Shown: positions 8,551-18,120, counted from the first letter of the stretch. The stretch is DNA of 64,000 nucleotides from Pseudomonadota bacterium (GCA_018242045.1 JAFECR010000022.1:1-64000), one strand, 5' to 3'. Made by a program: numbers and translations. Notes: a model not told the origin generated them from the sequence alone.

Positions 8551-8918
8551 TGCGTAGGGCGAAATGAAGCTGTAAATAGCATGATAGATAAATAAATATT
8601 TTTACACATAGCAGTCAAAATAATGACTTTGCTCCTTAGAGTCAAGTGTGTTTGTTAGATTAAAAGATAAATTGCCAAAATTCGCTGATAAACAGAATTT
8701 CGTGTAAGCACTTGTTAATCAGCTAATTAACAAGCGTCTCTTACTTTACTAGTTTGTTTAAGCACCGGAACTTCAGAACATAACAGGATCTATTTCTTGA
8801 ATGGTTTAAATTACATAAAGGACTGTCAGGAACTGCAGCAATTGCATAAAGGACAGGCAAGAAACTGCAGCTAGAAAACGCCACATGGTTAGAAGAGGAA
8901 AAAGTGAATATAACCTTG
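8551..8918. other. Gene-free 368-bp region with imperfect direct repeats
   Basis: Between two minus-strand genes. It contains two imperfect 27-28 bp direct repeats (8813-8839 and 8844-8871, sharing CATAAAGGAC and AACTGCAGC) and a 15-mer TCGTGTAAGCACTTG at 8700-8714 that recurs at 9948-9962. An open frame at 8741-9085 overlaps the permease gene and has no gene-like features. Confidence 0.5.
8700..8714. repeat. 15-bp direct repeat, left copy
   Basis: TCGTGTAAGCACTTG, identical to 9948-9962. The pair brackets the EamA permease gene. Confidence 0.5.
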
Positions 8919-9893
8919 CTATTTTTCTGGTTGTATCTGTACGTTGTGTAACTCATTAAAGAGGCTTTGCCTGCGAGTGAATTGCATTTGTTGGAAAAAT
9001 CGAGCACCTCTTTGACGTACCTTATTAAAAGTATTTGTGTCAAGGCCGCTGATGAACACGCCACAGGATGACAATAGACAAGCAATCACCAAGCTTATTG
9101 TGAAAGGCTCTTTGCCAAATATTACCAATAAACCCATTGCTGCGATTCTAGCAATATAAGTAGCAGCACTTAAAAGATAAATATTGCCAAATTTCACCCC
9201 AAAATCCCACAATTGGTAAGCAAGACCTGCGCCAGTTAAGCCTGTTATCACAGCCATGGAACCTTGTGACCAAGAAGGCATCACAAAGGTCTCGAATTTA
9301 AGATGTAAGACAAAACAAACAACTGCACCAAGACCACAATACAAACCAATCATTTCTGTGGGAAGCGCCTTGTGATGACGTGAAAAGGCAGAATAGCCAC
9401 CCCAAAGCAATGCGCCTAATAATGCTAAACCATAGCCAATACAATAATTAAAGCTAAAGCCATTAATATCGACTTGCTTGGCTACTAGAATAACGATGCC
9501 TAACAAGCCAAGAATGGCACCTAACAGATGTTGTAAGCTAAAACGCTCTTTAGGCAGCATGCAAGCAAAGGCAATTACTAAGCAAGGCCAAAGGTAATCT
9601 ATTAAATCAACATGAGCGATAGGTGCATATTGAGCACCATGAATATAGGCAAAATCACTGGCGCAAATACCCAAAAAGCCAGCTAGCCAGACATATAACG
9701 GTTGCTTGATGATATGCCAGCGCTTTTGTTTTGCTAAACGAAAGAAAGTTAACAAAAAAGAACTAAAAAATATAATTGCCAATAATTCAAAGATGGGCAG
9801 TCCATTGATTTCAGAGATCAATAGTGGTTGGATAGTCCAAATACCGATGGCGACAAAACCCACATAGGTAGCGCGTTTGACTGTATCATGCAA
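8919..9893 (-). CDS. EamA/DMT-family permease (YddG-like)
   Basis: Drug/metabolite transporter with about ten membrane helices and two EamA repeats; 324 aa from the TTG at 9893, which sits about 8 nt behind GGGGGGA. The phrase IAHVDLIDYLWPCLVIAF in the first repeat recalls YddG-type amino-acid exporters, known for aromatic amino acids. The C-terminal tail after the last helix (about residues 285-324) is basic and hydrophilic. Alternative start: TTG at 9911. Exact substrate unknown. Confidence 0.75.
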   Translation of the reverse strand: MHDTVKRATYVGFVAIGIWTIQPLLISEINGLPIFELLAIIFFSSFLLTFFRLAKQKRWHIIKQPLYVWLAGFLGICASDFAYIHGAQYAPIAHVDLIDYLWPCLVIAFACMLPKERFSLQHLLGAILGLLGIVILVAKQVDINGFSFNYCIGYGLALLGALLWGGYSAFSRHHKALPTEMIGLYCGLGAVVCFVLHLKFETFVMPSWSQGSMAVITGLTGAGLAYQLWDFGVKFGNIYLLSAATYIARIAAMGLLVIFGKEPFTISLVIACLLSSCGVFISGLDTNTFNKVRQRGARFFQQMQFTRRQSLFNELHNVQIQPEK

Positions 9894-9947
9894 TATGGTG
9901 TCCCCCCACAAAAGCGTTACGGCAAATTTTTTTGTTGGCCTAAATTA

Positions 9948-9962
9948 TCGTGTAAGCACTTG
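9948..9962. repeat. 15-bp direct repeat, right copy
   Basis: TCGTGTAAGCACTTG, identical to 8700-8714. Confidence 0.5.
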
Positions 9963-10034
9963 AAAATCAAGGGTTTTGGTCGGAATTTTGTTAGTTAGAG
10001 ATGATCGGTTTTTTTGAGGGGGTGAACGGTTTTT

Positions 10035-10190
10035 TTAAGTCTCATATAACGCACCAATTTCATTAGTATAGGGGAGTTTACCGATTTTGAGTTGTTCCGG
10101 TGTGTTTTTCATAAATTGATCTTGACGTGTCTGAGTCTGAGCGCAACCAAAGGTAAAAAGCAATAAAAATGCTAGGGTAAGTTTATACAT
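10035..10190 (-). CDS. Small lipoprotein, 51 aa
   Basis: The peptide begins MYKLTLAFLLLFTFGCAQTQ: signal peptide plus lipobox (T-F-G-C), so lipid attachment at Cys16 is predicted. The mature part is about 36 residues (AQTQTRQDQFMKNTPEQ and on) and ends GALYET. The ribosome binding site is weak (GATGGGC, 6 nt upstream). It lies in the same direction as the 62-aa membrane protein gene and about 110 bp downstream of it. Function unknown. Confidence 0.6.
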   Translation of the reverse strand: MYKLTLAFLLLFTFGCAQTQTRQDQFMKNTPEQLKIGKLPYTNEIGALYET

Positions 10191-10299
10191 ACAATCGCCC
10201 ATCAATTAAAAAGAGGGCAGTATATAAAGCCAAGGTTGAATCGTCAATTTAATTGCAAATTTCAGACACTTTAACAAGTGTATATCATCGGCTTACCGC

Positions 10300-10488
10300 T
10301 TATTTTGAAGCGGCCACAAACATCCAAATAGCAAGCACAATGGCAATAACACCACCATATATAGAGACTTCAAGTGAAATAGGTTGGTTTGTAATAATAA
10401 TCGTCCATCCTTTTAAATATCGAACAGCATGTAAGATGCCAACCAGTAAAAATACAATACCTGCGGTGATAAGTGCTGTGTTTTTCAT
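10300..10488 (-). CDS. Small two-helix membrane protein, 62 aa
   Basis: Two hydrophobic segments (about residues 4-24 and 43-60) joined by a polar loop (YLKGWTIIITNQPISLEVS). The ATG at 10488 has AAGGAACAACTT upstream, a good ribosome binding site, which favours this strand over the overlapping plus-strand open frame 10253-10525. Probable inner-membrane protein of unknown role. Confidence 0.65.
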   Translation of the reverse strand: MKNTALITAGIVFLLVGILHAVRYLKGWTIIITNQPISLEVSIYGGVIAIVLAIWMFVAASK

Positions 10489-10666
10489 AAGTTGTTCCTT
10501 AAATTTAGGGCTTTATTTGACTTAATCATCAATTTTTTAAGAGTTCTATATTTTTTTCCTCCAAAATCGTGTTCGATTTGGTCTAAGATGTTTTAGTTAA
10601 TTTTTCATAAGATTTATTAAGCATAATACATTGTTTTTTTGTTGGTAGTTGTAGGAGTAAAAAGAG

Positions 10667-10888
10667 ATGAGAAAGTCGTTAAAAATATTACCAGTCTTCC
10701 TGATGCTTTTCTTAGTTGGGTGTGATCATATGACTCACACTGAACAAAATGTATTAGGTGGTGCAGCGATTGGTGCTGTGGGTGGAGCGCTCATTGGTAG
10801 AAATGTCGGTGGTGCTGCGATTGGCGCTGGCGTTGGCGCATTGGGTGGTTATATTTACGATAGAAGTGTATATGGTGATTATTACTAA
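10667..10888 (+). CDS. Glycine-zipper lipoprotein, 73 aa
   Basis: Signal peptide with lipobox LFLVGC (Cys19) and then a short polar stretch. A glycine-zipper region follows (GGAAIGAVGGALIGRN and VGGAAIGAGVGALGGYIYD, residues about 31-66), of the kind seen in outer-membrane lipoproteins such as the 17-kDa antigen/SlyB/OsmB group. The ribosome binding site is GTAGGAG. A rho-independent terminator follows, so it is transcribed alone. Role in envelope integrity is inferred from the family. Confidence 0.8.
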   Translation: MRKSLKILPVFLMLFLVGCDHMTHTEQNVLGGAAIGAVGGALIGRNVGGAAIGAGVGALGGYIYDRSVYGDYY

Positions 10889-10918
10889 AAATACGTTTAT
10901 ATAAAATAGGATCACCTC

Positions 10919-10958
10919 AAAAAGGCTTTGGTGTGGTTAAACTGAAGCCTTTTTGTTT
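10919..10958 (+). terminator. Rho-independent terminator
   Basis: AAAAAGGCTT (10919-10928) pairs with AAGCCTTTTT (10945-10954) and is followed by GTTT. It separates the glycine-zipper lipoprotein gene from glutamate dehydrogenase. Confidence 0.8.
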
Positions 10959-10972
10959 ATAGGGAGGTGAAT

Positions 10973-12268
10973 ATGGCTAATCATCGTATTTTTGAAGATG
11001 CCATCTCGCGATTAGATAGCGCGGCTAATATCGCAAAGATAGATCCAGAAGCTTTGGTAAAACTAAAATGTCCAAAATCTGTTTTGGAAGTAAACATACC
11101 AGTGAGAATGGATGATGGAGCTCTCAAAATTTTTACAGGTTATCGAATTAGGCATGATGATACTCGAGGCCCAACCAAAGGGGGGATCAGGTACCATCCA
11201 CACTTAAGCGTCGATGAAGTAAAAGCATTGGCATTTTGGATGACGTTTAAATCAGCGGTGGTTGGGATCCCCTTTGGAGGAAGTAAAGGTGGGATTATTG
11301 TAGAACCGAAATCACTTTCACACTTGGAGCTTGAGCGCTTATCAAGAGGATATATTACTCAAATAGCAGATTTTATTGGTCCAAATACTGACATATCAGC
11401 GCCAGATATCAATACTAATGAAATGATTATGGGCTGGATGATGACAGAATATTCTAAAATTGTGCGTCAATATACCCCAGGTGTGATAACAGGTAAGCCC
11501 ATTCCACTCGGTGGAAGTGAAGGTCGCAAAGATGCAACCGGACGAGGGGTGTATTATTGCATTAAAGAATATCAAAAAATAAGTAAACTGAAAAATAAAG
11601 ATCCTAAGGAAATTTCCGTTGTAATACAAGGTTTTGGGAATGTCGGTGAAAGTGTTGCTAAATCTCTGTTCAACGATGGGTTCAAAATTGTTGCCATTAG
11701 TGATGCACAAGGGGGCATATATAATAAAAATGGCCTAAATATCGAGGCTATGATTAAAAAGAAAAATAGATCTCTTGATAGCAAAAGCGTTTATGCAAGC
11801 ACCTGCATTAAAGAGATGGTTTCTGGTGATGATGTGACGAATGAGGAGCTGTTAGCACTCGATGCGGATATATTAATTCCAGCTGCAAAAGAAAATCAAA
11901 TTACCGAGAATAATGCTAATAAAATTAAGGCATCACTCATTGTTGAAGCTGCCAATGGTCCAATTACCTGCGCAGGCGATGTCATCTTAAACCAAGCGGG
12001 TAAGATAATTATGCCCGACATTCTGGTTAATGCTGGTGGCGTTATTGTAAGTTATTTAGAATGGGTACAAAATCGAACTGGGTTTTATTGGTCGCCAAAA
12101 GAGGTAGATGAAAAGTTAAAATACATGATGCTATTAGCTTTTGACAAAGTGATTAACACGATGAATGTTAATAACACAGATATGCGAACCGCAGCTTATA
12201 CTTGCGCTTTATTTAAATTTAGTGAAGCAGTAGTCGCCAATGGCACGCAGCAGTATTTCCATGAATAA
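10973..12268 (+). CDS. gdhA: Glutamate dehydrogenase
   Basis: 431-aa Glu/Leu/Phe/Val dehydrogenase that converts glutamate to 2-oxoglutarate and ammonia with NAD(P). The substrate-binding motif RGPTKGGIRYHP is present, followed by GIPFGGSKGGI with the catalytic lysine. A Rossmann region follows (VVIQGFGNVGESVA, G-x-G-x-x-G, about residue 217). Length and motifs fit the hexameric GdhA/GudB group. The ATG at 10973 directly follows AGGGAGGTGA; an in-frame GTG lies 6 bp upstream inside that site. With arginase, ornithine aminotransferase and leucine dehydrogenase in the window it suggests amino-acid catabolism. Cofactor preference is not read here. Confidence 0.92.
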   Translation: MANHRIFEDAISRLDSAANIAKIDPEALVKLKCPKSVLEVNIPVRMDDGALKIFTGYRIRHDDTRGPTKGGIRYHPHLSVDEVKALAFWMTFKSAVVGIPFGGSKGGIIVEPKSLSHLELERLSRGYITQIADFIGPNTDISAPDINTNEMIMGWMMTEYSKIVRQYTPGVITGKPIPLGGSEGRKDATGRGVYYCIKEYQKISKLKNKDPKEISVVIQGFGNVGESVAKSLFNDGFKIVAISDAQGGIYNKNGLNIEAMIKKKNRSLDSKSVYASTCIKEMVSGDDVTNEELLALDADILIPAAKENQITENNANKIKASLIVEAANGPITCAGDVILNQAGKIIMPDILVNAGGVIVSYLEWVQNRTGFYWSPKEVDEKLKYMMLLAFDKVINTMNVNNTDMRTAAYTCALFKFSEAVVANGTQQYFHE

Positions 12269-12348
12269 ATGATGTGCTTACATCTGTGTAAGTTCTTTTA
12301 AAGCCATTGGTCTTTTGCTAAAATAGTAATAAGTCAAGGGAGAATAAC

Positions 12349-12852
12349 ATGAAACGTTCTTTTGTGCTTGTTCCAAATCTACGCATGGCTCAAGAGATAG
12401 TTCGTGAATTAACCCAAATTGGCTTTGAAGGTGCTCATATTCATGTCGTTGGTCAAAGATCAGATAAAATACAAAAAATTCACTTACATGAAGCCAATAT
12501 TATAGAAACATCCGATCTTGTCCCTTCCCTTAAGCGTGGTTGTATTATCGGTTTTGCTTTTTCCGTTGTACTTTGTGGTATATACGCATACATTGTTACA
12601 ACAAACTCCTTGAAAATAAATCCTTACATTATTTTTGCAATTTTGCTATTTGGAACCATTTTTGGTGCTTGGGTCAGCAGCTTAATAGGTGTTAGTGTTG
12701 AAGATCCTACCTTACAAAGATTCGAAGAATATATCAAAACTGGGCATTATATTTTGATTTTTGAACAAGCAACAGATAGCGACATTGCAATTATAGAAAA
12801 TTTGCTAAAACATCATCCTGGCGCAAATTTAGCCCTCAATCCACCTGATTAA
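12349..12852 (+). CDS. Membrane protein with two helices (DUF1269-like)
   Basis: 167 aa. An N-terminal soluble part (FVLVPNLRMAQEIVRELTQIGF) looks like a small alpha/beta domain. Two transmembrane helices lie at about 64-85 and 93-115, followed by a C-terminal soluble part. The layout resembles the DUF1269/general-stress membrane family. The ribosome binding site is CAAGGGAG. Separate transcript likely. Function unknown. Confidence 0.6.
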   Translation: MKRSFVLVPNLRMAQEIVRELTQIGFEGAHIHVVGQRSDKIQKIHLHEANIIETSDLVPSLKRGCIIGFAFSVVLCGIYAYIVTTNSLKINPYIIFAILLFGTIFGAWVSSLIGVSVEDPTLQRFEEYIKTGHYILIFEQATDSDIAIIENLLKHHPGANLALNPPD

Positions 12853-12938
12853 ATTTTCATTTTAAAAAACAGTAATTATTTCGCTTATTCGACCGATAAG
12901 TCTATTGGCGTATGTTTTAGAAAATTTCAAGGGGCTAA

Positions 12939-13301
12939 ATGATGAAAATAATCCATAATCTTGTTTTTTTATTCGGCGCTTTGTTTTTAAGCAGCGTGCA
13001 AGCAAATAATAGCTTTGAAGTAGAATACGCCAGCAACTCTCCTATTAAAGAAGTTCCTTTAAAAAATGCAACCCTGATGCTTGAGTTGTATGAATTTGAG
13101 AAACCGCATGGTTATCAAGAAATAAAAACAAATGAAGAGGCAAAATTTTCATTAAACGGTTCTTTAGATTTTGAAGTTGTCTCTATTAAAGGAGAAAGAC
13201 AATATAAGGCCCGTTGTGGTGGTTATGGCACACCAACCCATCAAAAAATACAAATTACTTGTCAATCGAATCAATCGAATCAATCGAATCAATCCAATTA
13301 A
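12939..13301 (+). CDS. Secreted protein with C-terminal QSN repeats, 120 aa
   Basis: Signal peptide (MMKIIHNLVFLFGALFLSS, cleavage likely near VQA-NN) and a mature domain of about 95 aa with two cysteines (CGGYG, ITCQSN). The tail is four QSN units encoded by a 9-bp tandem repeat at 13262-13297. AAGGGG lies 5 nt before the ATG at 12939. Probably periplasmic or exported. No family recognised. Confidence 0.65.
   Translation: MMKIIHNLVFLFGALFLSSVQANNSFEVEYASNSPIKEVPLKNATLMLELYEFEKPHGYQEIKTNEEAKFSLNGSLDFEVVSIKGERQYKARCGGYGTPTHQKIQITCQSNQSNQSNQSN
13262..13297 (+). repeat. 9-bp in-frame tandem repeat (TCAATCGAA)x4
   Basis: Three perfect units and one with a C for G change encode the C-terminal Gln-Ser-Asn repeats of the secreted protein. 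Gain or loss of a unit keeps the reading frame. Confidence 0.9.
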
Positions 13302-13492
13302 ATCATGGTGATCCAGACACTATTTTTTATTCTATAAGTTAGAAGAACAGCAACAATTCTTTTATAAATATCATGGTTTCATGTTTTCTTGCGCCTACCA
13401 CAAAATTAAATTTTATTTTATAGTCTCACCCTAAAAATCACAGCAAAAATTGTTAGAGCAGATAGTTTAATAACAAACGAGGATGTGAAGTA

Positions 13493-15571
13493 ATGGAACT
13501 TAATGTATTTATATTGGGGTGTGCCTTTATGGCGCTCATCTATGGGCTTTATGCGGGGCGACAAATATGTGCTGCTGCCCCAGGTAATTCAAAAATGCTT
13601 GAAATTGCCTCAGCAATACAGGAAGGTGCTAATGCTTATTTAAATCGTCAGTATATGACAATAGGCGTAGTCGGGATTATTGTTGCTAGTTTCCTAAGTT
13701 TCATGTTGGGAAAATATGTTGGCATTGGCTTTGTCATTGGTGCAGTGCTTTCTGGTCTTGCAGGATACATTGGCATGAATGTTTCTGTGAGAGCCAATGT
13801 TCGTACTGCAGAAGCTGCACGTAAAGGCCTTAGCTATGCACTGGATGTCGCATTTAAGGGTGGTGCAATTACGGGCATGCTGGTTGTTGGTTTAGGCCTT
13901 ATTGGTGTCACAAGCTATTATCTATTTCTTAAGCAATCTCATTTGGCACATCGCCCGATGATGGAAGCCTTAATCGCTTTGAGCTTTGGTGCTTCGTTGA
14001 TTTCGATATTTGCAAGACTTGGCGGTGGAATCTTCACTAAAGGCGCAGATGTTGGTGCAGATTTGGTAGGTAAAATTGAAGCTGGGATCCCAGAAGATGA
14101 TCCAAGAAACCCTGCTGTTATCGCTGATAATGTTGGTGATAATGTCGGTGATTGCGCTGGCATGGCTGCAGATTTATTTGAAACGTATGTAGTTACTATC
14201 GTCGCTACCATGGTGCTTGGTGCTATCTTTGCAACAGATGAATTTGCGCAGCCCTTGATGATGTATCCTCTTTTAATTGGCGGCGTGTGTATTCTTGGTT
14301 CGATTATAGGCACGTTTGCTGTTAAATTAAGTAGCAGTAACAATATCATGGGGGCACTATACAAAGGCTTAATTGTTTGTTCCCTTATATCTGGTGGCTT
14401 GATTGTTGGCGCAACGTATTATTTGTTTGGCTTTAACCAACCCATTTTACTTGCCAATGGCGCCACTACAGGTTGGAAATTGTTAATTTGCGCTTTAACT
14501 GGGTTAGGTGTGACTGGTCTTTTGGTGTGGATAACAGAATATTATACTTCGACTCGTTATCGTCCTGTACGTAGTGTTGCTGCTGCTTCGGAAACAGGGC
14601 ATGCAACCAATATTATCCAAGGGCTCGCTGTTTCGATGGAAGCTTGCGCGCTACCCGTTTTAGTGATTTGTTTTGGAATTTTAATTTCATTTATTAATGC
14701 AGGCCTCTTAGGTGTTGCGATTGCGGCAACAGCAATGCTTGCTTTAGCCGGGATGATAGTGGCTTTAGATGCCTATGGGCCTATTACCGACAATGCAGGT
14801 GGCATTGCTGAAATGTCAGATTTACCATCTGATGTGCGTAACATTACCGATGCGCTTGATGCTGTTGGTAACACAACCAAGGCAGTTACGAAAGGCTATG
14901 CTATTGGTTCTGCAGGCCTTGCTGCTTTAGTGTTATTTGCAGCATATACTGAAGATCTTAAATTTTATTTTCCCGATTTAAACATCCAGTTTACTTTGAA
15001 CGATCCATTCGTGGTGGTTGGCCTTTTTATCGGTGGCTTATTGCCATACCTTTTTGGTGCAATGGGCATGAAAGCCGTGGGCAGGGCTGGGGGTCAGGTT
15101 GTGGTTGAAGTTCGACGCCAGTTTCGTGAAATTAAGGGCATCATGGAAGGCACAGCTAAACCACAATATGGTAAAGCGGTAGATCTATTAACCAAAAGTG
15201 CTATTAAAGAAATGATAGCGCCTTCGCTATTGCCCGTATTAGCACCAGCCTTGCTATGGTTTAGCATTCGATTTATCGCCGGTGCGCAAGCTGCCTATAC
15301 AGCATTAGGAGCGATGTTACTTGGAACGATTGTCACCGGATTATTTGTGGCTATTTCAATGACATCGGGTGGGGGTGCTTGGGATAACGCTAAGAAATAT
15401 ATTGAAGACGGTCATTTTGGCGGAAAGGGATCCGACGCCCATAAGGCGGCAGTAACAGGTGATACAGTGGGAGATCCTTACAAAGATACCGCAGGTCCAG
15501 CTGTGAATCCTATGATCAAAATTATCAATATAGTTGCATTATTAATGTTAGCCATGTTGGCAGCACATTAA
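13493..15571 (+). CDS. hppA: Membrane-bound H+-translocating pyrophosphatase
   Basis: 692-aa integral membrane pyrophosphatase with about 16 helices. It hydrolyses PPi and pumps protons. Conserved catalytic motifs are present: [20 protein letters not shown], then [19 protein letters not shown] (about residues 210-228), and near the C-terminus [12 protein letters not shown] and [20 protein letters not shown]. The sequence GNTTKA (about 459-464) carries Lys where K+-dependent enzymes have Ala, which predicts a K+-independent H+ pump. A single-gene unit with a hairpin downstream. It would recover energy from PPi released in biosynthesis. Confidence 0.95.
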   Translation: MELNVFILGCAFMALIYGLYAGRQICAAAPGNSKMLEIASAIQEGANAYLNRQYMTIGVVGIIVASFLSFMLGKYVGIGFVIGAVLSGLAGYIGMNVSVRANVRTAEAARKGLSYALDVAFKGGAITGMLVVGLGLIGVTSYYLFLKQSHLAHRPMMEALIALSFGASLISIFARLGGGIFTKGADVGADLVGKIEAGIPEDDPRNPAVIADNVGDNVGDCAGMAADLFETYVVTIVATMVLGAIFATDEFAQPLMMYPLLIGGVCILGSIIGTFAVKLSSSNNIMGALYKGLIVCSLISGGLIVGATYYLFGFNQPILLANGATTGWKLLICALTGLGVTGLLVWITEYYTSTRYRPVRSVAAASETGHATNIIQGLAVSMEACALPVLVICFGILISFINAGLLGVAIAATAMLALAGMIVALDAYGPITDNAGGIAEMSDLPSDVRNITDALDAVGNTTKAVTKGYAIGSAGLAALVLFAAYTEDLKFYFPDLNIQFTLNDPFVVVGLFIGGLLPYLFGAMGMKAVGRAGGQVVVEVRRQFREIKGIMEGTAKPQYGKAVDLLTKSAIKEMIAPSLLPVLAPALLWFSIRFIAGAQAAYTALGAMLLGTIVTGLFVAISMTSGGGAWDNAKKYIEDGHFGGKGSDAHKAAVTGDTVGDPYKDTAGPAVNPMIKIINIVALLMLAMLAAH

Positions 15572-15579
15572 GTCTCTTG

Positions 15580-15608
15580 CAAGGTGGGCAACCTACATGC
15601 CTACCTTG
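15580..15608 (+). terminator. Hairpin after hppA
   Basis: CAAGGTGGGC pairs with GCCTACCTTG (one mismatch) around a 9-nt loop. No long T run follows, so termination is possible but not certain. Confidence 0.5.
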
Positions 15609-15670
15609 ACCCTCTTAATCTATTAGACTAGGCTGAATCAAGCATACTCTCACTCCCCTTAAGGTTTCTC

Positions 15671-16558
15671 ATGAAAAAACCACAGCTTATTGGGGCAAGT
15701 CAAGGTTGGGGGGCAGGGCGCCACGAAACTGCCTGGGGTCCCAAAGCCTTACTAGATGCTGATCTGATACGTTGTCTTCAAAAAGAAAACAAGCATGTTG
15801 CATGGTGTCAACTGGATTCTAAAATCCCTTATACGACAAATAAAAATTTAAGCTATTCAGAACGTTTAGCTCAAGTTCAGGATTTCTCTTCAAGGCTAGC
15901 AAATGAACTGCAAGCACGTGTGGAAAATTATTTTCCAATTATATTAGGCGGAGATCATTCTATAGCCATTGGTACTTGGAGTGGGATTATTTGTGCCAAA
16001 AAAGCGCAATCCAATTTTGGATTAATCTGGATAGATGCTCATATGGATGCGCATACCCCTCAAACCACATCTTCACATAATTTACATGGTATGCCTTTAG
16101 CTGTTTTACTTGGGTATGGTGAATCGGATTTGGTTAATCTTTGCGCCAATGGTGCCAAACTCAATCCACAGCACTTAGTATTAATCGGTGTGCGCAGTTT
16201 TGAAAATGAGGAAGCACAGTTTTTGAAGAAGTTAAATGTCACTGTCTATTTTATGGATGAAGTGAAAACACGGGGCTTTAATACTGTTTTTCAAGAAGCG
16301 CAGGAAATTGTTACTAAAAACACGAAAGGTTTTGGGCTAAGCATCGATATCGATGCATTTGATCCTTTAATCGCACCAGGGACAGGTGTGCCAGAGCCTG
16401 ATGGTATTCAAGATATTGAAAGTGTCACCCAGGTTTTGAAACAACTGCGTCATGATCCTCATTTTTGTGCCATTGAGATAGCAGAATTTGATCCCACCAA
16501 AGACAAACAACAACAAACTCAAAACTTAATTAAAAAATTAATTTTATCCTCGATATAA
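15671..16558 (+). CDS. rocF: Arginase
   Basis: 295-aa ureohydrolase that splits arginine into ornithine and urea. The manganese-binding motifs are all present: GGDHSIAIGTW (about residues 96-106), DAHMDAHT (about 122-129) and SIDIDAFDPLIAPGTGVPEP (about 224-243). The next gene, 11 bp away, is ornithine aminotransferase, which makes arginase more likely than agmatinase or formimidoylglutamase. The pair would send arginine to glutamate semialdehyde. Confidence 0.9.
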   Translation: MKKPQLIGASQGWGAGRHETAWGPKALLDADLIRCLQKENKHVAWCQLDSKIPYTTNKNLSYSERLAQVQDFSSRLANELQARVENYFPIILGGDHSIAIGTWSGIICAKKAQSNFGLIWIDAHMDAHTPQTTSSHNLHGMPLAVLLGYGESDLVNLCANGAKLNPQHLVLIGVRSFENEEAQFLKKLNVTVYFMDEVKTRGFNTVFQEAQEIVTKNTKGFGLSIDIDAFDPLIAPGTGVPEPDGIQDIESVTQVLKQLRHDPHFCAIEIAEFDPTKDKQQQTQNLIKKLILSSI

Positions 16559-16569
16559 AAAGAGTCAAT

Positions 16570-17769
16570 ATGACAAAAACGCAAACATGGATAGCAAAAG
16601 AAGCAAAGTATTGTGCTGCAAATTATCATCCATTACCAGTTGTTCTAAAGCAAGGAAAAGAGGAATGGCTTTGGGATATTGAGGGTAAACGCTATGTTGA
16701 TATGATGGCAGCCTACTCTGCAGTGAGTCTAGGGCATTGCCACCCAAGACTTTTAAAAGTGCTTATGGAACAAGCCCAACTTCTTAATGTAGTTTCAAGG
16801 GCGTTTCATACTGATAAATTACTACCTTTTTTAGAAAAGATTTGCCAACTTAGTGGGATGGAGATGGCATTACCCATGAATACCGGTGTAGAAGCGGTGG
16901 AAACGGCTATCAAAGCAGCGCGTCGTTGGGGCTATGAGAAAAAAGGAATTAGTGATGAAAAAGCACAAATTCTGGTAGCAAAGAACAATTTTCATGGTCG
17001 AACGATAACCGCTGTTAGTTTTTCTTCACGCAAATCCTATAAACAACATTTTGGGCCATTCACGCCGGGATTTGTTGAGATCCCTTTTGGAGATACTGAG
17101 GCATTAAAACAAGCGATTACGCCACAAACTTGTGCTTTTTTAGTAGAGCCTATTCAAGGGGAGGCGGGCATCATTTTTCCACCAAAAGGTTGGCTGAAAG
17201 CATGCCAACAAATTTGTAATCAACATCAGATCCTTTTCATTCTGGATGAAATTCAAACAGGGCTTGCTAGAACGGGTAAAATGTTTGCATTTGAGCATGA
17301 AAACGTGATTAGCGATGGCCTTATTTTAGGAAAAGCACTCGGCGGGGGAATTTTACCTGTTTCTTTGTTTTTAACGCGTAAAGAAGTGATGTCTGTTTTT
17401 ACACCAGGGAGTCATGGTTCCACCTTTGGCGGCAATGCCCTTGCTGCGCGCCTTGGATTGGAGGTTTTAACTTTAATAGAAGAAGAATCCTTGGTAGAAC
17501 GAAGCCGCCAATTAGGAGATTATTTCTTGCAAGCTCTAAAACAAATTCAGCACCCTTTAATCAAGGAAGTAAGAGGGAAAGGCTTGTTTATTGGGGTAGA
17601 AGTTCAAGGTGCTGCGCGCAAAGTTTGTGAAAAGTTGATGGAACTTGGTGTATTAACCAAGGAAACGCACGATACGGTAATTCGTTTTGCTCCGCCATTG
17701 ACTATTCAAAAAGACTCCCTCGATTTTGTTTTAGGACAATTTGAAAAAGCTTTAATCGCCTTAAGTTAA
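16570..17769 (+). CDS. rocD: Ornithine aminotransferase
   Basis: 399-aa class-III PLP aminotransferase that moves the delta-amino group of ornithine to 2-oxoglutarate. The PLP pocket is visible: MNTGVEAVETAIKAAR, then ILDEIQTGLARTGKMFAFEH with the Asp, and the Schiff-base lysine in LILGKALGGGILPVS (about residue 255). Length and the start YHPLPVVLKQGKEEWLWD match RocD rather than acetylornithine aminotransferase. Operon with rocF. Confidence 0.92.
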   Translation: MTKTQTWIAKEAKYCAANYHPLPVVLKQGKEEWLWDIEGKRYVDMMAAYSAVSLGHCHPRLLKVLMEQAQLLNVVSRAFHTDKLLPFLEKICQLSGMEMALPMNTGVEAVETAIKAARRWGYEKKGISDEKAQILVAKNNFHGRTITAVSFSSRKSYKQHFGPFTPGFVEIPFGDTEALKQAITPQTCAFLVEPIQGEAGIIFPPKGWLKACQQICNQHQILFILDEIQTGLARTGKMFAFEHENVISDGLILGKALGGGILPVSLFLTRKEVMSVFTPGSHGSTFGGNALAARLGLEVLTLIEEESLVERSRQLGDYFLQALKQIQHPLIKEVRGKGLFIGVEVQGAARKVCEKLMELGVLTKETHDTVIRFAPPLTIQKDSLDFVLGQFEKALIALS

Positions 17770-17772
17770 GTC

Positions 17773-18120
17773 TTAATGCTTTTGTTCGGGCATTATGGCT
17801 GTTTGCCAGGTACACCAGTTTTGGATCATGAATTTGGACAAAAGTCGCATCGACGTAATTGCTTGAGCATTTAAATGGATATAGGGTTTTTGCCAATTGC
17901 GTCTGATGTAGCGATGTAGATGAGAAGGGTTAGCTGCTAATTGCATAAAATGAGTCATGACATGCTGGGTATCTTGATAGTTTTTCTGCATAGTTTCTTG
18001 CTGCCAGCTCAGCCATTCCCAATAATTGTGCAAACAGCTTTGTTCAAGAGTTATCCAATGAGGTATCGCATCACTTGCAAAACCCAAAAAAGGATTTGTA
18101 AACGTGTGTATTTGCACCAT
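17773..18120 (-). CDS. Helical protein, 115 aa (possibly phasin-like)
   Basis: Starts at an ATG with AAGGGATAACATC upstream (MVQIHTFTNPFLGFASD). The protein is predicted all-helical, rich in Trp, Gln, His and Met, without a signal peptide. The pattern NPFLGFASDAIPHWITLEQSC faintly recalls phasin-type proteins, but no family can be claimed. It converges with rocD with a 3-bp gap. Confidence 0.5.
   Translation of the reverse strand: MVQIHTFTNPFLGFASDAIPHWITLEQSCLHNYWEWLSWQQETMQKNYQDTQHVMTHFMQLAANPSHLHRYIRRNWQKPYIHLNAQAITSMRLLSKFMIQNWCTWQTAIMPEQKH

Noticed and set aside
8741-9085. Minus-strand 114-codon open frame
   Set aside because: Overlaps the 3' part of the EamA permease in another frame, with no gene-like sequence.
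10253-10525. Plus-strand 90-codon open frame
   Set aside because: Opposite strand of the 62-aa membrane protein gene, which has a proper ribosome binding site and two clean helices.
13939-14364. Minus-strand 141-codon open frame
   Set aside because: Lies wholly within hppA, whose motifs are continuous.
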